Source of the DNA: Ascidia mentula
Lineage: Eukaryota > Chordata > Ascidiacea > Phlebobranchia > Ascidiidae
Direction: 5' to 3'
NCBI GenBank assembly: GCA_947561715.1
Contig: OX387197.1
Location: 6,507,001 to 6,571,000 of the forward strand
DNA: 64,000 bases
Shown: positions 1 to 20,318 of the stretch, one piece after another
Layout of the letters: each line of letters opens with the position of its first letter
Numbering within the stretch: the first letter of the stretch is position 1
Notes under the pieces: model-generated
Database searches by the model: none
Told to the model about the DNA's origin: nothing
The model's input: the letters and a program-made list of their open reading frames with translations, nothing else
Position numbers and translations under genes: made by a program

Positions 1-243
1 TCAACGTTTGCGTAAACAAACTATTTAATTAATTGTTGGTCATACTTGTGGAAATTTAATGAGCTGTTCCACAACCGAATAACATTTGTCACAGTGCTTG
101 TATGCTTCGGTTGTCGGTTATATAACGGCTGACTCTTTACAATTTTTCTTTCACAGTTTTCATACATGTTAGGAAGTGCGATGCGGTTACATAAACTACA
201 GGTATTATTGTAATGTTGTGTGCCAACGATGCTCTGGTATGCC
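1..243. other. 5' flank of the polyprotease gene
   Basis: I see no coding region or repeat here. An AG at about 199-200 (ctacag) lies shortly upstream of the first start codons and could be a splice or spliced-leader trans-splice acceptor, which tunicates use. No TATA-like promoter is evident. Confidence 0.3.
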
Positions 244-10060
<9,817 letters not shown>

Positions 10061-11932
10061 CGATAGCTTAATGGTGGTCATGGTTGCAGCTTCTGCAGTA
10101 TTGGGGTTGTTTTAGAAAATTACTTATTGCCAATGTGTTGTTGTATAGTTAGCTGCCACAACAATCAAGTTTTTCTTGTTAATTATTTCTTCCTGAATAT
10201 TTTACTTCCTTTAAATTAACTCTTTCGCAATTGCAAGGGAAATTAGTTGCAAGGTAATAGTGAACTAAACGCAAGAAAGAAATGGTTCAAGTTATTTGTG
10301 TTTCCGAGCCCAATAATATGAGATATGCATTTTAATACGTACTTTCCATTTTTGTACAATTGTAAATTAAGCCATCATATCCAGCATGTATAATTTCCAA
10401 ATGATCGACCTTGCACTGCACAAGATATAATTTTATGTAAAGTTTCATAAATGCTTTAGCATAAATGACCAAAGTCTGCATATTGACTGGGCAACGATCA
10501 ACTTTGTTTTAATTGTTTCTTCAGCCTTAATGTGTTATTTTTTTCTTTTCGTGTGCTAAAAATTTTAGGTGTGCTTTCACTGTGCTTTCACTGTGCTTTA
10601 CTTTTAGTTGACAAGTTTTTATTGAAAATCTTTCTAAATGTGTACTTTCAATCACAAGGAGATAAGAAATAAAAAAATACACTGGATATGTGAAAACGTT
10701 TTGCAGGTCAACTAATAAAAACCAGTTGTATTGTAACAAATTTAAATAAAGAATTGGTGGATACCGTAGTCATTCTCCATCATGCTTTTTGTCGCTTGTG
10801 AATATCGCCTTGATTGCAGTTGCGCTGATATAACATCATTTTTCATGTGAAGGTCTGTGGGTGGTAAAGTAGATGTTCTCACGACAGCGTTGATAATAAA
10901 TCCGCCAAGATTGCAGAGTACGAAACCAATGCCTTGGGTGCTTGCAGAAATATACTAAATGCTGTATTTCTGACGATTCCTTTGACGTAATTAATATTCG
11001 TTGCCTATGAAATGACATTAGATAACTGTTACTCAAGGACGTGGGTAGCAAGCAGTAATATTCATTTCAAAATAAAGCCTGTAGGAGCTGACAAGATGGG
11101 TAGTGAAACAACCTAAGCAGGAACAGAAAACACGACCACGAAATTCTTTTTTATAAACTGAACGTTGACCAGAAAGCACATTGCACGATATCCTTACTGT
11201 GCTAATTTCTATTACAGAGTTCTAAAGTGAATTCTGTGAATAATATAAAATATAAATATATGAAACCCATTGCACCTCGCCCTTTCCACAAGGTTTCGTG
11301 GCAACAATACCAAATTACGCCTCATGTGAAGTATTTCGTTAGGAGTGTAGTGGACTGTTTGTTGCATCAGTTTGTTCGTAGTTTAACGAATTGTGTGCAA
11401 CTAAACTAGCTTGTTTCAGTTCGGGAAAAAAGACAACAATTTTGTGCATGAAACATAGCGATTGTTACACAATGTTACCAACAAAGCATTGGAATGGAAA
11501 GTTTACAACAAGAATTTCTTGAAGGCGGAGTTAACGAAGTGAAAGGGATTGGCTGGGCTTCTTTTGAACTTTGTTAGATCGTCACTTAACTAACAATGAC
11601 TTTCCAGGCTAGCTTATTTGAGTTGTAGAAAAAGAGAATCAATTATGGACATAAAACATGATCATTGTTTTACAATGTTCACCATCAATGTAGAAATGGA
11701 AAGTTTGGAACAAGAATCAGTTGAGGGTGAAGTTAGCCACAACAAAATGAAAATGAGATGGTCAGTGGGTAGATTTTCATAATGCCCTACTAAAAGTGCC
11801 AATTAATATACAATGATCTCGTATAAATTGCCGTCAACAACAAAGCCCCAAAGTTTAAGACAATTAGTGATGTAATTATTTTTAAAACAACGTATACAAA
11901 GATGAGTCATATTAGTACACAAACCTACAGCA
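10061..11932. other. intergenic, convergent 3' ends
   Basis: This lies between the polyprotease stop and the PARP-domain stop, which converge. An AATAAA on the plus strand near 10744 could serve the protease. No exon-like sequence was recognised. It contains the diverged direct repeat listed at 11440-11760. Confidence 0.4.
11440..11760. repeat. diverged direct repeat, two ~115-bp copies
   Basis: About 11440-11552 and 11641-11760 share the order of several words: cataaaacatgatcattgtt against catgaaacatagcgattgtt, acaatgtt, and gaaatggaaagttt...aacaagaat. They are about 200 bp apart. No coding potential and no recognised family. Confidence 0.4.
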
Positions 11933-13468
11933 CTATTTTCGATATGTTATAATGTAAGTCGGATAAGCGCTTGCGTCTTTGAAAATTGCGCATATGCTCG
12001 GATTGCTCACGTTGTCAACGACGCAGTGGTAAGGTGGCACGTGGCGTGGAACGTCCTTTAGTCCTCGTCGACCCTTGCAGTAATTTCCGGTTATAACTTG
12101 GGCAAATATCATCTTACGGACACCGCGATTGTTTGGTTTTGCGAAGCGGTTCGAGTACTTTGTCGTTGTTGAGAAGTAGACGCCATCGCCCAGTAACGTG
12201 CCTGAACAAATTTAATTGAGGTCAAAAAAGACGTACGAAAACCTTGCGTTGTAATTCTGTGTTTTGTAGTGCGTGATATACTGCCGGCGTCTTATCCTCA
12301 GTATGGCCTCTTCAATGGGGCTGATAAGTTTCATGGGAAAAGACATTCACATTATGGTTCACGGTGTAGTGTGAATTTAAAGAAGATTGGTAAAAAATAT
12401 CTGGCGGGTCAATTAAATTCAAGGTTGAAAAATACATTACGCAGTTGTTCCATTTATTTCGGTTATCCTCATACTCTTTATAGCGCATAACTGCTAAACA
12501 AGAGTATTTGATGCACCTGAAAAAGGCAAATGTGTTACTTAAGTACAGAACAAACCGTTTTTCCCGCAGTAACTTCTGTTAAATCCATTAATGCAAATCT
12601 GTTCCACGGATTCCTCGTTAGATCCATGAAAAAGCATTTGGAAAACCGGAACATCCAACACGCCAGTTTGTTCCAGCTGGGTTTCCACAAAATCACACTC
12701 GGCTTCGAATTGCGCCCACAGTCTCCTGTTCATCACCCTTTCAATCTTAAACAACACACAGTGTTGTTGTAACTTGTAAGAGTGTAAGAGTAAAATTCTG
12801 TTATTGGAAATTAATAGACAAAGGTCGCATCAAGCATTTAATTCCGTGAGTATCGTTATAAAGACGTTTTCTGGGGGCGTTTAATTGGAATATTAATGGA
12901 ATAGACTTCTTAGGTATTTGTTGCGAATGGAAAATAACTTTAAATGCACGAAGTAACATATGCAAGGAGTATAACATATGCAATATTCAGACAACCGAAT
13001 ATACTCAGACAACAGAAAAAAAAGCACTAAATATATATCGTATTATTTCACCTCATAGAAAACTAAAATCAACACAACTTCAAAATTTGTTACCTGCAAA
13101 ATTTGTCCATCAAAACCATTGGAAAACTCGTCGCTAACGAACAGAAAATCCTCATCACTTTGATCAACCAACTCACGTTCTAATTCCCCAGATGCATGCG
13201 CCAAGAAACGTTCCAAATATAGGTCTTTTAAAATGTAAATAAGAATAGTAAACATTTTTTGGACTTTTAAGGGAAATAAGCGGGAAATGGTCAAACAGTT
13301 ATGTGCCTATGAAAAATGCTGCAGGCGCGCACGGTTTAAACAACTATATATAGGTTTTAAATGTATAGACCAGTGTTTCTTAATCAAGGGGGATTTACTC
13401 ACTTTCCCGATTTCTTTCTTGTGCTTTCTCCCGTTTGCGCTTCTTAGCTTTTTGCTTGCGAAGTTTCT
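11933..13468 (-). CDS. PARP catalytic domain (mono-ADP-ribosyltransferase type) with basic N-terminal exon
   Basis: Exons on the minus strand: 13468-13403, 13224-13094, 12745-12556, 12201-11933 (stop). The first is Lys/Arg-rich (KLRKQKAKKRKREK). The second ends in SNGFDGQILQ and runs into IERVMNRRLWAQF, the usual start of a PARP fold. Catalytic features are LFHGS (His), GDGVYFSTTTKYS (Tyr), and PSICAIF, where the third triad position is Ile rather than Glu. This H-Y-I pattern is typical of mono-ADP-ribosylating PARPs such as the PARP10 and TIPARP groups. The protein ends AYPTYIITYRK. No good start codon opens the first exon. Its phase-1 acceptor matches the donor that ends the claudin-like unit upstream (13778), so this may be the C-terminal half of a fusion. 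An alternative start lies in the intron-like sequence before 13224. Confidence 0.85.
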
Positions 13469-13777
13469 CTGTCACCGAAGACAGTAATAACACTGTGTAC
13501 TGTTACCTTTCCTACTTAATGTAAGAATCACTATATTTCTCTTTTTTTGAAAAACTATGTTTTAATATCAGTTTAATCTAAACTTCATCCTTGATCAGAC
13601 AATCGATTTAACTTAATTTTCAAATGAATACTTTTGGCAAACACATTAAAAACTCCAATCCTATTCAATTTAATCAAAGACGAAAATTGCAAACAAACAT
13701 ATATAGAATGCTTGCTTGAAATAAAATCTTTTCAACAAACACAGTAGATGATTTTGACAAAATCAAACACTTCTTAC

Positions 13778-14839
13778 CCTTCTCCACGTCTTGTAATAAA
13801 AGTCCTACCCCTGCTGTGTAACACAGTAGAATGCTGGTCACTAACGCGAGGACAACTTTGATGTAGCTTGAACCACGGTACCAGGCAACTCCGAGGCCTT
13901 CCAAACCCTTTGGACTTCCAAACACAGCCACAGCAATTAGGTAGAAAATAGCTGTACATGCAAGAGTTTATGAATAGCGATCAGAACGTACGCACATATC
14001 TGGATTATGCGGTTATCTTCGCTTAGAGCTAGTCTACAAACAAAATATAAGGCATTTCTGTCAACTACAAACGCTCTCTATATATTGTTTATTGTGAACT
14101 TCGTGATGAGAGGAACCTATCCCATATATAGACAACTAAAATAATGGTCAAGGTCGTATGTTTATTCATCGTGCGGACTATGCTAAATGGTGATAAAATG
14201 CATTTTCCCCAGCCTATGTCTGTCAGCCTCTTTAGGACCCAATTTTAAATCGGCAAGAAGAGATCTTCTTGGTACAACTGAATATCGACTAGATTTTCAA
14301 AATGTTTTATGGAATGCACGTACTTGCTAAGACAGTCGAAAGCCACATCAAAATGCTTGCAAAATTCTCCATGTTATCCGTCAAGTAGGACACAAATGAA
14401 ATGCCGGAGACAGACTGGAATATGATGGCAATAAGCAACATGGCTGCAACCGCTTTCCTTGAGTGACTTTGTAAACCTGAAAATTTTATTTAGCTGTAAT
14501 TAAACGGTTTGCATTTCTGCATTTCTAACCCTTTTTTCATAAAATGCACAATGGATGAACTTGCTTGGCTGTTGATGTCATTGCGACCATGTAACGTGTA
14601 TCATATAGTCATGTAATGACTTTTATTAAAATAGAACAAAGTCTTACCATCTGGGATTCCTCCGCATGTATCCCCAATACAGTGTAAGAATAATCCAAGA
14701 TTCTCTGATTCTTCCGAAGCCCAATATGGTAAAATGGCGCCCATCAGGCCAAGTGAAAGTGACATGGCAAGTAGAAGTCCGGTGGTAGCGCAATGTGCCT
14801 CAATTGTCGAATTGCAACACATCGAAGTGAACCTTTTAT
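13778..14839 (-). CDS. claudin-like tetraspan unit B
   Basis: Exons: 14839-14648, 14476-14324, 13951-13778. Exon 1 holds TM1 (LLLAMSLSLGLMGAILPYW) and the claudin first-loop signature W...GLF..C...C. Exon 2 holds TM2 and the start of TM3. Exon 3 completes TM3, a short second loop (SPKGLEGLGVAWYRG) and TM4, then ends QDVEK at a strong donor (ggtaag). If read alone, the start is ATG 14822. However, the exon is open back to an acceptor at 14840 and would accept a phase-1 join from unit A. No normal claudin C-terminus or PDZ-binding end is visible before the donor, so the tail must come from a further exon; the basic exon at 13468-13403 fits. If the donor is not used, the frame runs on to a stop near 13674. 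Confidence 0.8.
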
Positions 14840-15192
14840 CTAAAAAGTCAGCATGTGTTTAAAACAGGAAAGCATAACCAGACCACATGGGAGTCTAAAT
14901 ATGACTTTGTTTGCTTTGAAAGCGGGGTATCCTCACGCAAATACTTGCCCTGTACACTCTCATTTGATCTCAAAAAAGGGTCCTGGTACCAGAAACTTTT
15001 TTTCCTCTCTAGGGCCAAGGATTAAGATTTATATTGTACAAATTATCAAATGGGGGTGTAGAACCTTTCATGTGAACAAATACACATTTTTTTCTCTCTC
15101 AAGAACTCTGGGATAGAGTATACGATGAAACTGGGCCGTTCGTTTAGCAGTCGGAGGCAGACATATTCGACAAGCAATTAAGCAGTGCTTAC

Positions 15193-16153
15193 TTATTTCA
15201 ATATCCCCATCGAATGCTCCGATTGATGCCAGAACCACAGCAACAAAAGCAATGATCATTTCAACGTAACATGCACCACGAAACCACGAATCAGATAAGC
15301 CTTGCAGTCCTTTGGGACTCCCAAATATGGCAACCGCAATCAAATAGAATCCACCTGCATGGAACACGTGGTCATAAAAATGGTTGGGCAAAATATTGTT
15401 TTGTTTAACACTCAGGTTGATTGTTCGATAACCGAGTTACCATTTATGCTAAAACTTAAGTTTCAGACTCAACTAATGAACTAGTATTTAAATTGCTAGT
15501 GATAGGGATTGTGTGACAAGTTGATAAATTCATATTGAGACAAACATAGCAATTAACAACATACACAGCCAAGTACATTACGTGTTTTATTATTTGTTTC
15601 GCTATCGTTTATATATTATGTAACAAAACAACACCTGGTACACATACTTGTCACGATGGAGGTAATGCACATCACAATCCTCAGGTCTTCACTTTTGCTA
15701 CATATGTGTCCAACATAGCAAAACATCGAAGCGAATTGAGAAATAAGACCAAGGATCAACATGGCAGCAACTGCCTTTCTTGCGTGGTTTTGTACATCTA
15801 AGCATAAACTGATAAAATAATAGCTAACATTTATCAGCGGCAGATTCAGAAATTTTCTTTAGGGATTGTAGGTTACTATCCAAAATCATTGTGACGTTAA
15901 TTTATTTCATGACAGTGCTGCCATGTTGATCATTATTTCATGACAGTGCGTTAATACCTGCAGCACTTTCACAACTGCTTCCACTGCACTTTAGGAAAAG
16001 CCCAAGGGTGTTGTTCGACGATCCTTCCCACGCCCACTGCGGTGAGATGGCTGCAGTCATGGCAAGCACAAGAGAAACCATCAAGCACATCCCAGTGCAA
16101 ATAATGCGTGGATTTTTTGACATTATGTATTTTTCTGTTTCTAGAACATACAT
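15193..16153 (-). CDS. claudin-like tetraspan unit A
   Basis: Exons: 16153-15958, 15797-15648, 15354-15193. It has the same exon plan as unit B. Exon 1 starts MYVLETEKYIMSKNPRII with TM1 and the W...GLF..C...C first-loop signature. Exon 2 has the shared HARKAVAAMLI motif (HSRKAVAAMLL in B) and TM2. Exon 3 has FYLIAVAIFGSPKGLQGL and TM4, ending GDIEI at a phase-1 donor (agtaagc). Unit B starts 350 bp downstream with no AATAAA or ATTAAA between. Either unit A splices into unit B as one eight-helix protein, or the two are tandem claudin genes with unrecognised tail exons. Membrane and junction location is inferred from the family. Confidence 0.8.
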
Positions 16154-16905
16154 TTTGAGTAAATGTCTTAATTCAATGTCAACTAAACCTAGACATCATC
16201 CAAGGCACTTCCCTGCCTTATACACCTACATTACTCGATTACCTGCTGGCAAGTAATAACCGTGTTTTCTGGAAATTTTGCAATTAAGTTCGTTTCTATA
16301 CTTATTGGTAGTAGCCTAAACGCCAACGTGTAATACTGATGTTCCTCTAGTTTATTCGCGAGCAACAAGTCACTACACTGTGTGTGGTAAAGTGGCCCTG
16401 TATATTTTACCACAGGCCGTTCAAATATTTGCTCGCCTGAAACAAACAAGTTTAATAAGGCTTGACGTCGTAAACTGTGAGTTTATGATGTGTTGTACGC
16501 TCATAAACACAAATACATCTTCAAATGAGATCAATTTCGCTTTTTCAAACCAATACATTCAACTTATGTACGTTTATTCAAACGGCAAACATGCTCACAC
16601 ACCTACTGGTCATCTGCGAGTAAACATTTCAATGCGAGACTCTTGGACTAACAACGGCGACGCCAGGCTTTTGCGACCCTTTTTCGTTTTGTACACACAT
16701 CTGGCACACTATATGCTAGACTTTACGGTCGGCATCGTAAGTTAGCCTGCTCTAAAACTTCTATCAGCGTTCATAAAAGTCAACTACAGCTGTACACGTG
16801 GATATTGTTCTGAAAATTAGATTTTTCGTACGTAGGTAGAGGTTGAAATAGAGATAAACTTTTGACAACCATATTAATGCATAAAACATCGACTCTTAGG
16901 GCTAT

Positions 16906-17320
16906 AAGGTTCACAGGCTTCGCAGCCAAGGCATTGCAGCCAAGCTGGATCAGCCACTTTTCCCGATAAGTCGGAGCGAGATCTAAAAAATCAAGCTCCC
17001 GGTGAGGTTTGAACCTACGACCCTGGGCTAACCAGGCCCAACGCTCAACCAACTGAGCAACAGGAGCTCAGTGGCTTCACGGGGTATATTGTGGCCAAGG
17101 TACACTGGTGCGCAAATGCACAACTTGTCAGGCGAACTTCACATACGTAGAGGATCTCCACCACCGTAATCAGACAACGCAGAAGTAATGCCATGCTTAC
17201 GCATAGCAAGGCGGGATCGCCCCACTGCGCGATCAGAATATTAGAGCTGTGATCGCCAAATTTAAAGGGCCTGCGCAGTGGGGCGATCCCGCCTTGCTAT
17301 GCGTAAGCATGGCATTACTC
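16906..17320 (-). mobile_element. tRNA-derived SINE with 13-bp target-site duplication
   Basis: It is flanked by perfect copies of CTCTTAGGGCTAT at 16893-16905 and 17321-17333. A 13-bp duplication suits LINE-type retroposition. On the minus strand the body has an A-box-like TTGCTCAGTTGG and a B-box-like GGTTCAAACC within a tRNA-like stretch at about 16995-17070. The 5' end carries the 47-bp hairpin listed separately. It belongs with the copies at 7016 and 47882; a composite SINE has been described in Ciona, but assignment to it is unchecked. Confidence 0.75.
17184..17319. repeat. perfect 47-bp inverted repeat (hairpin) inside the SINE
   Basis: 17184-17230 and 17273-17319 are exact reverse complements, with a 42-bp spacer. 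The arm includes GCGGGATCGCCCCACTGCGC; close relatives occur at about 7318-7342 and 29110. Exact arms suggest a recent event or gene conversion. Confidence 0.9.
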
Positions 17321-17333
17321 CTCTTAGGGCTAT

Positions 17334-19859
17334 TTTGTTTTTTACTGTTTTCATAGCAATATAAAGTGTGTGTCGTTATTTTGTATCTTTTTGTTCGAAA
17401 TAGATTTGCACATTTTTTGGTGTTTTGTTTTCGGCAACGTTTTGACTTGGTTCAACCAGGAAAGTGTAATAGACCAAATTGCATACCTATAGTAGCAATA
17501 ATATAACTATTGTACATCCTGTAGAGCAATATTTTTATTTTCATTTATATATTTTTATTCAATATTTTCGGTGTCGCAAACAAATTCTAATAATAATATC
17601 CACTAGTGGTCACCCGAGCGCTGTTCTTAATTTTTCCACAAGAAACGTAGATGTAGATTTTTGACCACAGTGAAGACTGCGACGTTTCTCTCATTTCATG
17701 AATATTAACAAATATTTCTGGCCAACAATTTAATATCGTCAAAAATAACAAATGCAGAAGAAAGTAATGTTATTCCCACAGCTGGCCCTTTACGTCTCCA
17801 GCATGCGTCTTCTTCCACATCGGGACCCGCATTTTGCAGGGACGGTTTTTCTTGCGGTAACGTGTTAGCGTTATGAATGCAAGGTAATGCCATTATGGCT
17901 TAACGCGCGTGTGATCAAAATTTTTCGTATACGTTTTAGTGATGATAGCCTATATTGTTTCTCAGAGGAAGTTGGCGTAGGTTGTCGTACTGACTTGGCT
18001 ATGTATTGTGTGGGCGGAGTAGTAAATTTTGTTTTTTGTTTATTAGTGGACATACAGAAATCACGGCTGATATCACTTATACATCTTTAATATTCCACCT
18101 TGTAGCGTATTGATTTGTAGCGTATACGCAATTTCTGCAGTTTTAAACTACGCCCGGAATAATGAATTCACAAAAAATCTGTATACAGTATATGATCCTG
18201 GCCCAAGTGGGGTGTAGGCGATCAATGCTGTGCACCAGGGCCCTGCGGGCATAAATAGAAAAAGGGGGCCACGAACACCATCGCTGGTGTTGTAATGAAG
18301 GGATTTCTATCGTGCAGGAAGGGTTTCACCCTCAACTTCATGTGATCTTCAAAAAAAAGGACCTCGCACCTGCACATTTGTTTTCTCTGCACAAGCCTTA
18401 TTTCACGGAATAGGATGTCGCAAAATAGTGTTCACTAAAACAAGACTATCACAGAAAAGTGTTGGCAGGCGAGGTCATAAACAATTTGACATAATTTCTG
18501 CGTTTTAAAACTTAGTCGACAACCGTACCATACTGAAGCATGCTGATTTGAACCAGCGAGAATTACAAAGTAATTTGAGACAAAACACAAGCAGAAAAAA
18601 GTCGAGGCAATCGCGTACAACTACACCGCTCTACTGTATCAGCACCAGTGCAACAATGAGCTGCTGATTGATCACGCAATAATTTCCTCTTGGTCGAATG
18701 TCGCGCAAAGTCCCGCTGTACCGTCAGCAGACGAGCCACGCAAGCTGCACGTGCTGCTGACTATTGAATAGCAACCAGTCGCGTTGAGCACGTTTATTAG
18801 GTAATAAGTCGACTGATGTAAACAATGCTTGGCGAAAGAACAGCTGATAGTTGTATTTAAAAAGATGTGCCAGAGGGAAATGAGATGTTAAACTGCTTGT
18901 TGGCTGGTGTCTGAACAAGTTAGGGTTTGCAAACACTTCTTATAGGCTACTTGCGATGTACTTTATCGCCTTGGTGCCAGGAAGCTGTAAAATTTGAGTT
19001 CAAGTGGTCGTTTACAGACAATCTAGCCAGTCCCAAGCATACGGTTACTATAAAGTTAATAAAATCTGACAGAAAACAATCATTAGTTGCCAGAGATTAA
19101 CCGAAGGACAAAATTTGTTGTGCTTTCACGTTCTTGATTCTGTTTGTACACTTTTAGCACAATGGAGGAATGACTCGCACCGAGCATATGCTTTGATCGG
19201 ATCAATTACACAACTTTGCTTTGGAAAGACTCGGTGCTAAATTTATCTGCTTTTCAGTCTGTGCCAACTGTTGTTACTTCAATGCAGGAAGCGCACTTCG
19301 TCGGGCGAGCGTCGTAATTCCTGTCCGTTTTTAGGCTCTTTAAATGCCAGTTGCCATGCGCAAACTTCGTTCTTGTGTTCTGCATGCTTTGTGTTGTTGG
19401 AAGGTTTAGCAGCCCTGTTGACGTTTGCTTTACGACTCGCATGACTATAAGATTTGCATGCACCAATGTGTGTAAACAGAAGTTGAAAACAATATGACAA
19501 TAATATGAGAACAGCGATGAAGGAATTACAAAGGAAATGAGAATGTGTAATTATGTGACAGGCATTGTCTTTGTAATATCATAACAAAGGTTTGTAAAAC
19601 GTCTAGGCAGATGCACCACGCGAATAACTTTCATATAACACGCACACCAATGCATATACGATGTGTTTCACACTTACTTGTCATCGCTGCATTGCAGTAC
19701 ATTTGTGGCGCAATTGAGACATCTATGGCAAGATGTGCTAACAAGCAAACCTCACGCACAAACGCTTTTCAAACAAAACATGAAATAACTTTTGGATACA
19801 AGACAACAGCAACTTCTGGTGTTTTGAAATTCAGTCGTAGCCTCTGTGTTGGTCTATAT
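17334..19859. other. intergenic, no gene recognised
   Basis: I found no exon chain with protein-family similarity in this stretch on either strand. Short open frames up to about 84 codons look random. It ends at the MITE next to the SLCO gene. Confidence 0.4.
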
Positions 19860-20078
19860 CAGTGATTCCCAACCTTTTTGTGCTTGCGTACCACTTAGAG
19901 GTAAACAATTTCGACGCGTACCACCTATTTCAGTATTACAAAGTAAGATAGGGGATGAAGTAACAAACATTTTGGGATCACTTACGGTTTTTTCAATTCG
20001 AACTATATCCGATAAATAAGGAAAGGTGCTCGCGTACCACCTAAAATGCCTTCGCGTACCACCGGTTGAGAAACACTG
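19860..20078. mobile_element. hAT-type MITE with 8-bp target duplication
   Basis: The termini are CAGTGATTCCCAACC and GGTTGAGAAACACTG, typical hAT inverted ends. GTCTATAT is duplicated exactly on both sides (19852-19859 and 20079-20086). The 219-bp element has no open frame and repeats the word GCGTACCACC internally. It lies 240 bp upstream of the SLCO start codon. Confidence 0.85.
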
Positions 20079-20318
20079 GTCTATATGATATTATTGTGAT
20101 ACAAAAAAAACAGGAAGCGGCTTCACTGCAGTGTACGTTGATCGACTATTTTCGACTCGCATGCAAATTTATTGGCTGTCTATATCGAAGGGGTTATGGA
20201 AACGTTTTTGTTACCACGCCTTAAGACAATATTGTTGTTTTGTTTTTGTTCAGGATGACTGCTACGCGGGGACATGTTATTGCTTGAGATAAAGTAAACT
20301 TGAATATCATTCACTACC

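Noticed and set aside
16995-17070. Possible tRNA gene on the minus strand
   Set aside because: A- and B-box-like words are present, but the stretch is the body of a repeated SINE with a target duplication, so it is not called as a tRNA.
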